A DNA stretch of 52,308 nucleotides from a virus, in the IMG/VR virus record IMGVR_UViG_3300048690_000044, positions 1 to 52,308 of that record, one strand, 5' to 3'. Positions 24,925-30,919 of this stretch are shown piece after piece. Position numbers and translations under genes: made by a program. Within the stretch, counting starts at the first letter, position 1, and the number at the start of each line of letters is the position of its first letter. A model generated the notes under the pieces. That model was not told where the DNA came from. It saw only the letters and a program-made list of their open reading frames with translations, and searched no databases.

Positions 24925-25134
24925 TTAATCCTTCTTAGTAAAAACTGCTTTGCTGAAAATTGTCAAGTTCAATAGAACTACCGCTGCCCACTGATAAAAA
25001 CCAAATGGAATTGCTAGAACTGGAAACAATGTGTTTAGTGACCAGATAATAGCAATGGGTCCAAAGATGATCAGTAACACAGCAAAAGTAAGCATGAAAA
25101 TAATTGTCATAATATCCTTAGTTTGTTTTGTCAT
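24925..25134 (-). CDS. Small two-pass membrane protein
   Basis: 69 residues with two hydrophobic segments (IMTIIFMLTFAVLLIIFGPI and WAAVVLLNLTIFSKAVF) and a basic tail (TKKD). Sits between SSB and a coiled-coil gene with 1-13 bp spacing. Function unknown. Confidence 0.62.
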   Translation of the reverse strand: MTKQTKDIMTIIFMLTFAVLLIIFGPIAIIWSLNTLFPVLAIPFGFYQWAAVVLLNLTIFSKAVFTKKD

Positions 25135-25147
25135 GTTAATCCTTTAA

Positions 25148-25783
25148 TTAAAATGGAATGTCATCGTCATCATCAGGGGTTGCTGCAGGTTTAGCTTTTG
25201 GTTTAGCTGCAGCCTTAGCTTTTGGTGCTGGTGCTGGTTCTTCAGCTTCATCATCAAATTCGCTACCAGCTTCGTATCCTGCACCCTCTTCGGCTACATA
25301 TTCAATCATTGAAGTAACTAGTACATTCTTTAGATAGAAAGATGTAGTGCCGTTAGTGCGCTCAAACTTATCAATGCTGATTGAACCGTAAGAACCATTT
25401 GCAGGTAGCTTACTGTTAGTAACATCAACTAGTGCTTTACCGACTTTCTCAAAGACTTTTGGCTTGTACAAATCAGGTACAGGTTTACCAGTTTTACCTA
25501 GCTCTGTAGACTTGCGTAATGTTACAACCCAAATATTCTTACCTGCATCTTCTGGAGGTGCTACTTTATAGATACCTTCAAATTCACTGGTTTTAACCTT
25601 CTTGATTGAAGTCTTGGCATCTACTTGTTTAGCGAATGCTTCGTATTCATCTAGTACATCTTCATCAGTAATGGCTACCGAAGCTTTCCATTCATCTGGC
25701 TTTGGTGCATCACCTGCTTTAACATAACCTTTGACTGGTTTGTGTAGTTGTACATAGAGAAGCATACCTGTTAGTTTTTGCAT
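25148..25783 (-). CDS. Single-stranded DNA-binding protein
   Basis: 211 residues. Central beta-rich OB-like body (GYVKAGDAPKPDEWKASVAI, NIWVVTLRKSTELGKTGKPVPD) followed by an Ala/Pro/Lys linker and an acidic end DDDDDIPF, the classic SSB tail that docks replication partners. First gene behind a near-consensus promoter at 25847-25875, as befits a highly expressed replication protein. SD AAAGGAA. Confidence 0.9.
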   Translation of the reverse strand: MQKLTGMLLYVQLHKPVKGYVKAGDAPKPDEWKASVAITDEDVLDEYEAFAKQVDAKTSIKKVKTSEFEGIYKVAPPEDAGKNIWVVTLRKSTELGKTGKPVPDLYKPKVFEKVGKALVDVTNSKLPANGSYGSISIDKFERTNGTTSFYLKNVLVTSMIEYVAEEGAGYEAGSEFDDEAEEPAPAPKAKAAAKPKAKPAATPDDDDDIPF

Positions 25784-25846
25784 AATATTTCCTTTCGACT
25801 ATTAATAAAAGACTCTACTTATGACGGAAGTAGTAACCGAAGTGCA

Positions 25847-25875
25847 ATTATAGCAAACTGCAAATGCTTTGTCAA
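25847..25875 (-). promoter_or_regulatory. Consensus sigma70 promoter of SSB operon
   Basis: Minus strand TTGACA, exactly 17 bp, TATAAT, with extended -10 TGC. The leader downstream can fold CTACTT/AAGTAG. It starts just after the tRNA-like gene. Confidence 0.92.
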
Positions 25876-25894
25876 TAGTTAATTGACTTTATTT

Positions 25895-25985
25895 TGGTGG
25901 ACAACAACGGGAATCTAACCCGCTTTCTCCTCCTATGCTATTAGGAAGTTTCATACCAGCATCAGGTAATTGACACATCATGTCC
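25895..25985 (-). tRNA. Aberrant tRNA-like gene (91 nt), anticodon unclear
   Basis: Placed 5 nt after the tRNA-Ile2 gene on the same strand, beginning GGACA and ending TGTCC-ACCA, with a 5-bp acceptor and an encoded CCA. A T-stem GCGGG/CCCGT with loop TTAGATT is present, but position 56 is A instead of the invariant C. No D-loop GG can be found. A 20-nt CTTCCTA/TAGGAGG hairpin stands where an anticodon or long variable arm should be, and no 7-nt loop with U33 fits. Either a decayed class II tRNA or a non-translating tRNA mimic. Confidence 0.5.
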
Positions 25986-25990
25986 GTTTT

Positions 25991-26065
25991 TGGTGGGTCA
26001 GACTGGACTTGAACCAGCACTATCTCGATTATGAGTCGAGGGCTTCACCTTTAAGCTACTGACCC
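25991..26065 (-). tRNA. tRNA-Ile2 (CAT anticodon; reads ATA after lysidine modification)
   Basis: 75 nt including encoded CCA. Acceptor GGGTCAG/CTGACCC with discriminator A, anticodon arm CTCGA-CTCATAA-TCGAG, T arm with GGTTCAAGTCC. Anticodon CAT alone could mean Met, but the ACTCATAATCG core and the T arm GCTGGTTCAAGTCCAG follow bacterial tRNA-Ile2 rather than elongator Met. ATA codons are favoured in this AT-rich genome, so the gene would ease their translation. Confidence 0.85.
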
Positions 26066-26077
26066 GCTGGTCATTAA

Positions 26078-26392
26078 TTATTCGTAAACAATAACTGTTT
26101 TCTTTTCAGGTGTTACAAACTTATAACCTTGGTAATCTGTACCATAGTGTGATGCATACCAACCGTAGAACTTAACAAAGCAATCTTCACCGCTTTTGCT
26201 AAACTTCCATACGCACCAGTAGTCAGAACCTTGATCTTCACCACCGTAGCAATCTACTGCTGTGTAATTGATCAAATTATTGTCAAGTGCCTTTTCAATT
26301 TCACCATAACAGTTACTTTCATCCATCATATATCCTAGTGAATTATCAGTTACACTATCAAATATAACCTGTAAAGCTTCTTTAAGACTCAT
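26078..26392 (-). CDS. Phage conserved protein, tandem paralogue A
   Basis: 104 residues from ATG 26392 (SD AAGGAG); the earlier in-frame TTG at 26416 lies in the neighbouring gene. It shares with the upstream gene the string YGGEDQGSDYW, then KF.GWYAS and a C-terminal V.P..KT..V.E. This Gly/Asp/Tyr-rich module is common in phages and of unknown function. The two genes are clearly a tandem duplication. Confidence 0.75.
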   Translation of the reverse strand: MSLKEALQVIFDSVTDNSLGYMMDESNCYGEIEKALDNNLINYTAVDCYGGEDQGSDYWCVWKFSKSGEDCFVKFYGWYASHYGTDYQGYKFVTPEKKTVIVYE

Positions 26393-26402
26393 ATAACTCT
26401 CC

Positions 26403-26756
26403 TTATTTCTTTTCAAATACAGTGATAGTTTTCTCTACGGGTTTGACCTCATAGAACTCTTCGTAGGTTGAACCATCGTAAGATGCATACCAACCATTAA
26501 ACTTAATGAATACAACCTGCATACCATCTGAGAATGAATACACACTCCAGTAGTCAGAACCTTGGTCTTCACCACCATAGCGATCTACGAGTTCGAAGTT
26601 GATTTTAGCTTCTCTGAGTTGCTTTCTAAAGTCTTTAACACTCTTAGTGTCCCAATCGTATTCAGAAGTAAACTCACAATCGAAAAATTCAGTTTTAACT
26701 TCAGTATCAGCTTCTACAAGTAGTGCATTGACTCTATCAATTAATTTATCAGACAT
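26403..26756 (-). CDS. Phage conserved protein, tandem paralogue B
   Basis: 117 residues, same family as the next gene downstream (YGGEDQGSDYW, VFIKFNGWYASYDGST, VKPVEKTITVFE) but with a different N-terminal half. Starts 1 bp after the nucleotidyltransferase-like gene stop. Predicted beta-rich binding domain; function unknown. Confidence 0.75.
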   Translation of the reverse strand: MSDKLIDRVNALLVEADTEVKTEFFDCEFTSEYDWDTKSVKDFRKQLREAKINFELVDRYGGEDQGSDYWSVYSFSDGMQVVFIKFNGWYASYDGSTYEEFYEVKPVEKTITVFEKK

Positions 26757-26757
26757 A

Positions 26758-27570
26758 TTACTCCTTTAGTAAAATTTGTTTAACATTTTCAAACTTAGCA
26801 GCATCAAACATATCCAAGACTTCTGTATAGTTATCAATTGCATAATCACGAAACCAACCTGAACATAGTGTAGTACAAATCTTATTTACTGATTTATAAA
26901 ACGCTAGTTTAGTTGGTGCTTTCCAATCGCTAGGCACTAAAAACCTTTCGGTTGAAATAACATAAGCTTCTTCTGCAATGCATCTGAGTTTGTCTGCATG
27001 GCTTAGATTGTACCACAGATTTTTATCACACCACGCTAACTTTGAATCTTTTTGCAGTTTTTTATACAAGGGTTCTTCATGGTAAGCAAACAATTCGTGC
27101 AAGTAGTCATGATTATACTTCTTAGTTACTGCATCATCAAAGAAACCTTCTACTGTTTGCATCAAGTTCGGATTACCTTGTGGATATGCTGACATAGTAA
27201 GCTTGATGCGTTTATTCAGTACATCTTCATCCTTATCAGTAAAGAAGGGACGAAATGCTTTTAAGTACATATTGTATTGTGTCATGTGCTTTTCAAACTT
27301 ACGATCACGCCATAGGTGACTGCGCTTTACAATTGCAAGACCAACAGGGTTGACTACGTAAACTCTTTGACCTGCAATTTCAATCCAGTGCGTACTTGCA
27401 TAGTTTAACAGATCGTAATTAGCGACTTGATTAAACGTATGGTGCTCAATACGCTTTGTTGTATCAGTAATTTTATGTTCACTGATAACGTCCCAATCTG
27501 AATCTGGCTTTGCTTTAAAGATGTTACTCCAGTATTGCAATGCTTGTGAACCAATCAATAGATTTTTCAT
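26758..27570 (-). CDS. Nucleotidyltransferase-fold protein (putative)
   Basis: 270 residues. The N-terminus LLIGSQALQYW followed by SDWDVI is the GS ... DxD signature of the polymerase beta-type nucleotidyltransferase superfamily. The rest is helical with several aromatic clusters. Such proteins recur in large siphophages without assigned role; RNA or protein nucleotidylation is possible. The gene follows a structured leader (27583-27697), with AAGGAG and ATG directly after it, so its expression is probably RNA-regulated. Confidence 0.7.
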   Translation of the reverse strand: MKNLLIGSQALQYWSNIFKAKPDSDWDVISEHKITDTTKRIEHHTFNQVANYDLLNYASTHWIEIAGQRVYVVNPVGLAIVKRSHLWRDRKFEKHMTQYNMYLKAFRPFFTDKDEDVLNKRIKLTMSAYPQGNPNLMQTVEGFFDDAVTKKYNHDYLHELFAYHEEPLYKKLQKDSKLAWCDKNLWYNLSHADKLRCIAEEAYVISTERFLVPSDWKAPTKLAFYKSVNKICTTLCSGWFRDYAIDNYTEVLDMFDAAKFENVKQILLKE

Positions 27571-27582
27571 TCCTACTCCTTA

Positions 27583-27697
27583 GTTATAGTTCAGTACATT
27601 CCGTATCTTAGAGTAGAGTCCTGCAATTACGCCGACTTTTCGTCCCAAATAGTAAACCACGTTCGTTTACCCAACCTGAAATATACTGAACTATAAC
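27583..27697 (-). ncRNA. Structured 5' leader closed by a 14-bp perfect helix
   Basis: The 14-mers at 27583-27596 and 27684-27697 (GTTATAGTTCAGTA and its exact complement) enclose 87 nt. Inside, a GTAAAC/GTTTAC hairpin (27652-27657 with 27665-27670) and a small GGAC/GTC stem are visible. On the minus strand the 3' strand of the long helix ends 3 nt before AAGGAG and 14 nt before the ATG of the nucleotidyltransferase-like gene. There is no open frame. It looks like a riboswitch- or protein-controlled leader. Confidence 0.65.
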
Positions 27698-27890
27698 CTC
27701 TGGTCCCTAAACCAGTATTATAGTGTCTTATTACATCCGGACGACAATCCTTTGGTCTAGAAATCCGTATACGAAGTCCACCATCACTCGTATATTTTAC
27801 CCATATGTGGCAAGATTTATGCTCATATGGCGCTGAAGTGTGCTGTTAACTCTAGGGATATGAGCAACAAGCATAGCGGGACTAATTATT
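27698..27890 (-). other. Non-coding stretch with inverted repeats between leader and tRNA-Arg
   Basis: No gene is seen. The minus strand holds several stem pairs: CTGGT/ACCAG (27700-27715), TATACG/CGTATA (27768-27794), CCATATG/CATATGG (27801-27830 region) and a 9-bp TGCTCATAT/ATATGAGCA (27820-27866). A possible weak promoter (TTGTCG, 19 bp, TATAAT; 27717-27747) would start transcription just before the structured leader. Likely a structured spacer RNA between tRNA-Arg and the leader. Confidence 0.45.
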
Positions 27891-27965
27891 TGGTACGGCG
27901 TAGTGGAATCGAACCACTATTGAATGCTTAGAAGGCACTTGCACTATCCGTTGTACTAACGCCGT
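27891..27965 (-). tRNA. tRNA-Arg (TCT)
   Basis: 75 nt with encoded CCA. Acceptor ACGGCGT/ACGCCGT, anticodon arm AGTGC-CTTCTAA-GCATT (one G-U pair) giving anticodon TCT, T arm TAGTGGTTCGATTCCACTA. It reads AGA/AGG, codons that are rare in many gammaproteobacterial hosts but frequent in this AT-rich phage. Confidence 0.95.
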
Positions 27966-27992
27966 TTAAATATGGTCAAGATTTACCTATGT

Positions 27993-28022
27993 ATTCTAAC
28001 AGAAATCAATCCATTGAGTCAA
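27993..28022 (-). promoter_or_regulatory. Promoter of tRNA-Arg
   Basis: Minus strand TTGACT, 18 bp, TAGAAT, about 20 bp before the tRNA start. The -35 sits in a symmetric ATTGA-N-TCAAT. Confidence 0.65.
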
Positions 28023-28050
28023 TAGGTCTATGCTTTGCAACTCGTTTATC

Positions 28051-28101
28051 TTGATGCTGTTACAGCTTCCGAGTGTAGCTAAGGTGCGACCTTAGCATCA
28101 A
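28051..28101 (-). ncRNA. Compact three-stem RNA element behind a strong promoter
   Basis: On the minus strand an outer helix TTGATGCT/AGCATCAA (28094-28101 with 28051-28058) encloses AAGGT-CGC-ACCTT and AGCT-loop-AGCT hairpins placed side by side. An alternative 8-bp hairpin GCTAAGGT/ACCTTAGC would break the outer helix, so two exclusive folds exist. It begins at about the start site of the promoter at 28107-28136 and precedes tRNA-Arg. Confidence 0.5.
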
Positions 28102-28106
28102 CCTCA

Positions 28107-28136
28107 ATTATACATCAATTTCCAACTCCATGTCAA
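28107..28136 (-). promoter_or_regulatory. Near-consensus promoter for RNA element and tRNA-Arg
   Basis: Minus strand TTGACA, 18 bp, TATAAT, located in the last codons and stop of the 58-residue gene. Confidence 0.8.
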
Positions 28137-28284
28137 CATTTCGCAAAATATTTTCTTTGATATTTAACCTAGCTAATTCGTTAAGATCGGACTGAGGCAT
28201 ACTCATACTAGATCGAAGTATACCATATTTATCAAACTGTTGCAACGTCTGATACTCTTTATCGTACTTGTACTGGTAACTCAT
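28108..28284 (-). CDS. Small hypothetical protein
   Basis: 58 residues from ATG 28284 (SD AAGGA); a TTG five codons earlier is less likely. Text such as YKYDKEYQTLQQFDKYGILR and a C-terminal RNVDMELEIDV; no family recognised. Its end contains the promoter for the downstream RNA genes. Confidence 0.58.
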   Translation of the reverse strand: MSYQYKYDKEYQTLQQFDKYGILRSSMSMPQSDLNELARLNIKENILRNVDMELEIDV

Positions 28285-28462
28285 AGTTCCATCCTTCAAT
28301 ATCGTGTGTTTTAAAAGTAGCTTTTGACATGCTAATTACATGCTTAGGTAGCTGCTTATGAGTACCAGCAAACCATTCATCTTCAAAGCAGCATTGTATC
28401 TTAGCAAGGTCATGTTCGTATATTGTATCATACACCCAAAACGGTAAAGCACCCCAACTCAT
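28259..28462 (-). CDS. Small hypothetical protein
   Basis: 67 residues, overlapping both neighbours (4 bp with the upstream gene as ATGA, 26 bp with the downstream gene). It contains a Trp/Cys-rich stretch (AKIQCCFEDEWFAGTHKQLP). No recognised domain; translation is supported by coupling. Confidence 0.58.
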   Translation of the reverse strand: MSWGALPFWVYDTIYEHDLAKIQCCFEDEWFAGTHKQLPKHVISMSKATFKTHDIEGWNYELPVQVR

Positions 28463-28671
28463 AATTTCTCAGTAAAATTACGTTTAAGTTCAATTGCAGC
28501 ATGTTTGTAATAGTTATGAGCACCTTGTGCCTTTGCATCCATCATTAGAAGCTTAAAACAGCACTCATCAACTATCATCTCAGCAAACTTTTCTAATTTA
28601 GTTGGTAAACCCTCTGGATTATACGTTGGTAATCCAACTTTACTAGCAATTTCTTTAATTCGTTCATTCAT
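28459..28671 (-). CDS. Small phage protein (FAEMIV family)
   Basis: 70 residues. Pattern MNERIKEIASKVG..., KFAEMIVDECCFKL, then YYKHAAIELKRNF. The protein at 46084-46293 has the same plan (MNEVLTQIAKKA, DFAELIVKETIAKM, YYKAINDTLKHFG), so the two are distant paralogues placed in opposite arms. Such FAELIV-type small proteins recur in tailed phages; function unknown. Confidence 0.7.
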   Translation of the reverse strand: MNERIKEIASKVGLPTYNPEGLPTKLEKFAEMIVDECCFKLLMMDAKAQGAHNYYKHAAIELKRNFTEKL

Positions 28672-28672
28672 G

Positions 28673-30859
28673 TTAAACCTTTCCGATAACTAGCTTTTCA
28701 GCTTCTTGTACATAGTATTCAAAGTCGATATCACCATCAAAGTCTTGCATGTTGTTACAAGTCTTGACATTCCAAGCGGTATCAATACCAAGTCTACGAT
28801 CTGACTTATCTTCATTGTCTTCCAATGCTGGCATCAACTTGATTAGTTTACCACCTGACTTAGAAGGGTAGTACCTGCAGATGTTTTGTTGTTGCTCTAC
28901 TCTTGCATCTTCAAATTCTAGCACAAGTTTTGAACTGCGAGGAACTTTTGTGCGTAGCATGAAATCAAAGATGTTTCCAGCTTCAAAGTGCTCTTTGATA
29001 AATTCTCTTACGTCTTTACCATGTAGCATAGCAGCTTCTGCAGCCATTGGAATCACTAGACTACCTTGGTTTTGATGCCATCCCAAATCTTCGTATTGAT
29101 ATGCACCTTTGCGCTTAACCTTACCATTTGTGTACAACGCAATATAATTATTTACGTCTCTAATATACATGTTCTTGTAATCCACAAACTCTAGCTCAAG
29201 CTTTACATCCTTTTGCCATTGATCGCAAATCGCATTATACTGCTCTTCACTGTCTCGTGTCATAGCTACAGTCAAACCATCGGTGTTTAGCTGCACTAAT
29301 TTTAGCTTTGGAATCTGTAACAAACGATCCGCAAGCATCAACAAAGACAACTGACCGTTGATGGTAATTGACATTGTAAACTTCGGGTCATAGAACACAG
29401 AGTATTTATCGTTGCTTTTACCATAAGTACCGTTGAGTGCAAGTTTGAGCATTGCATTCTCAGGAGTATTCTTTGCATATGACTTACGCTGTTCATACAT
29501 GTCTTGATAAATCACACAGAACTCTGCACCTAAATGCTCAGGATAAATCTTATTTGAGATAGCGATGTTTGGATACATTGAGCTAACATCAGCATCACGA
29601 AGCATGTAGGTTTTACCTGCACTAGCAATTCGTTCAGATAATGAAGCATGTACACCACCTACACCAAAATCAATGCGATAACCGTCTACAAGGACGTTTA
29701 GTGTCTCAGCAATACGGTAGCATCCCCAATAGGATTTCTTGGGTACTCTGACCTTCTTAGGCTTCTTACCAAGGTCTGGACAACCATCTGCATCCAATAC
29801 GTACTCAGTTACATGCTGACCGTTTGCATCAAACAGATATTCTGTAGCTTTGAGTTCTTCTACTTCAATCCAACCCATAGGATGTTGATTCTTGAAGTCA
29901 TCATTATCTCGTTCAGTTGGAGCACCTTTAAACTTCTTACGCTTTACAGTAAGGTTTGCATACTTTGCAACTTCACCAAGATTATGCTCTTCAATATCTG
30001 AAAACACACCCTTAGTCTCAGTGATTACCTGCTTAGAAAACCAATCATAAACAGCTTGGAATTCTGGACGATCAAACTTATAGTATTTGAACAAACAGTC
30101 TTTAATTGCAATCTTGTCTCGCTTGGTTTGCATCATGACTTTCTTACCGTCTTTGAACGTGTGCAGCTTAACACCTGAATCCTCAAGCTTCATTTGAAAG
30201 TATTCTGCACCAATCTTAGTGTCATCAGCATTGGTAAAGTCACGACCAAGTTTGATACTCAGATTATCCCTGAATTCAATTTGTGTAAGAGACTTAAGAT
30301 AAAATGCAAGCGTACATCGCACATCGTGCATGTTGTATGTTTTGAGTCTGTCAATCTCATCACCTGTTAATTCTGCATCTACAGCATAAGGCAAGTCTTC
30401 GATGTTATCCATACGCATGTTGAATTCTAGCATCTTAAGACCAGTGGCTTTTGCTTTGTTATTAAAGTGATGAATGCGATACAGGTCAACTTGCTTGATA
30501 ACTTGTTCATCAGTTTTGATGCTATGACCAAATCCGTTATCCTTGAAGGAGTCAATCTGTTTTTGTGCAAGCTTGTATACAGCAGCAGCAACTTGCTTAC
30601 CACTCTTAGCTTCCCAAGACCTACGATTGGTCAAAACTTCATGCAAGATTGGATAGTCGAATCCTACGTTGTTAAAGCCTACCAAACGACCTGTAGTGGC
30701 TTCAATGTGATCTACACAAGCGTAGATACGGTCAAGTTCATTTGTACGCTCAGAAACCTCAAATACTCGTGGAAACTTACCATCTGCACGAATGACAGCA
30801 AACGTAAAAGCTGACTTATATGTCTCAAGGTCATAAATCCAGTCTTTTGTCAAATCCAT
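28673..30859 (-). CDS. Family B DNA polymerase with 3'-5' exonuclease
   Basis: 728 residues. Exonuclease motifs: YDLET (residues 9-13), GFNNVGFDYP (about 57-66), YNMHDV (about 180-187). Polymerase motifs: A as DVSSMYPNIAI (about 422-432), B as KLALNGTYGK (about 470-480), C as QLNTDGLTV (about 522-530). Motif C has NTDG where family B usually has DTDS, so one metal-binding Asp is replaced by Asn. Compact, with no obvious protein-primed insertions and no extra C-terminal domain. It would be the replicative polymerase, together with the primase-helicase and SSB. Confidence 0.93.
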   Translation of the reverse strand: MDLTKDWIYDLETYKSAFTFAVIRADGKFPRVFEVSERTNELDRIYACVDHIEATTGRLVGFNNVGFDYPILHEVLTNRRSWEAKSGKQVAAAVYKLAQKQIDSFKDNGFGHSIKTDEQVIKQVDLYRIHHFNNKAKATGLKMLEFNMRMDNIEDLPYAVDAELTGDEIDRLKTYNMHDVRCTLAFYLKSLTQIEFRDNLSIKLGRDFTNADDTKIGAEYFQMKLEDSGVKLHTFKDGKKVMMQTKRDKIAIKDCLFKYYKFDRPEFQAVYDWFSKQVITETKGVFSDIEEHNLGEVAKYANLTVKRKKFKGAPTERDNDDFKNQHPMGWIEVEELKATEYLFDANGQHVTEYVLDADGCPDLGKKPKKVRVPKKSYWGCYRIAETLNVLVDGYRIDFGVGGVHASLSERIASAGKTYMLRDADVSSMYPNIAISNKIYPEHLGAEFCVIYQDMYEQRKSYAKNTPENAMLKLALNGTYGKSNDKYSVFYDPKFTMSITINGQLSLLMLADRLLQIPKLKLVQLNTDGLTVAMTRDSEEQYNAICDQWQKDVKLELEFVDYKNMYIRDVNNYIALYTNGKVKRKGAYQYEDLGWHQNQGSLVIPMAAEAAMLHGKDVREFIKEHFEAGNIFDFMLRTKVPRSSKLVLEFEDARVEQQQNICRYYPSKSGGKLIKLMPALEDNEDKSDRRLGIDTAWNVKTCNNMQDFDGDIDFEYYVQEAEKLVIGKV

Positions 30860-30881
30860 TTATAGTTCTCCAATAAAGAAA

Positions 30882-30907
30882 ACCTAGAGTCTATCACAAC
30901 TCTAGGT
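30882..30907 (-). terminator. Terminator after primase-helicase
   Basis: ACCTAGAGT (30882-30890) pairs perfectly with ACTCTAGGT (30899-30907); the minus strand then reads TTTTCTTT. It overlaps the promoter of the polymerase gene. Confidence 0.88.
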
Positions 30908-30916
30908 CTACGTCAA
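30888..30916 (-). promoter_or_regulatory. Candidate polymerase promoter overlapping the terminator
   Basis: Minus strand TTGACG, 17 bp, TAGACT; the spacer and -10 are made by the terminator stem itself. Transcription would start about 20 bp before the polymerase ATG. Confidence 0.55.
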
Positions 30917-30919
30917 GCT

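Noticed and set aside
25991-26065. tRNA gene as a phage attachment (att) site
   Set aside because: No integrase, excisionase or repressor is present, and the tRNA is complete with encoded CCA and sits among other phage RNA genes.
27571-27890. Group I intron or additional tRNA in the non-coding block
   Set aside because: No conserved intron core (P/Q/R/S) or intron-type flanking exon is visible and no cloverleaf with CCA end could be built; the inverted repeats fit a structured leader better.
30467-30814. 115-codon plus-strand frame inside the DNA polymerase gene
   Set aside because: Antisense to the exonuclease domain of the polymerase; no motif or ribosome site.
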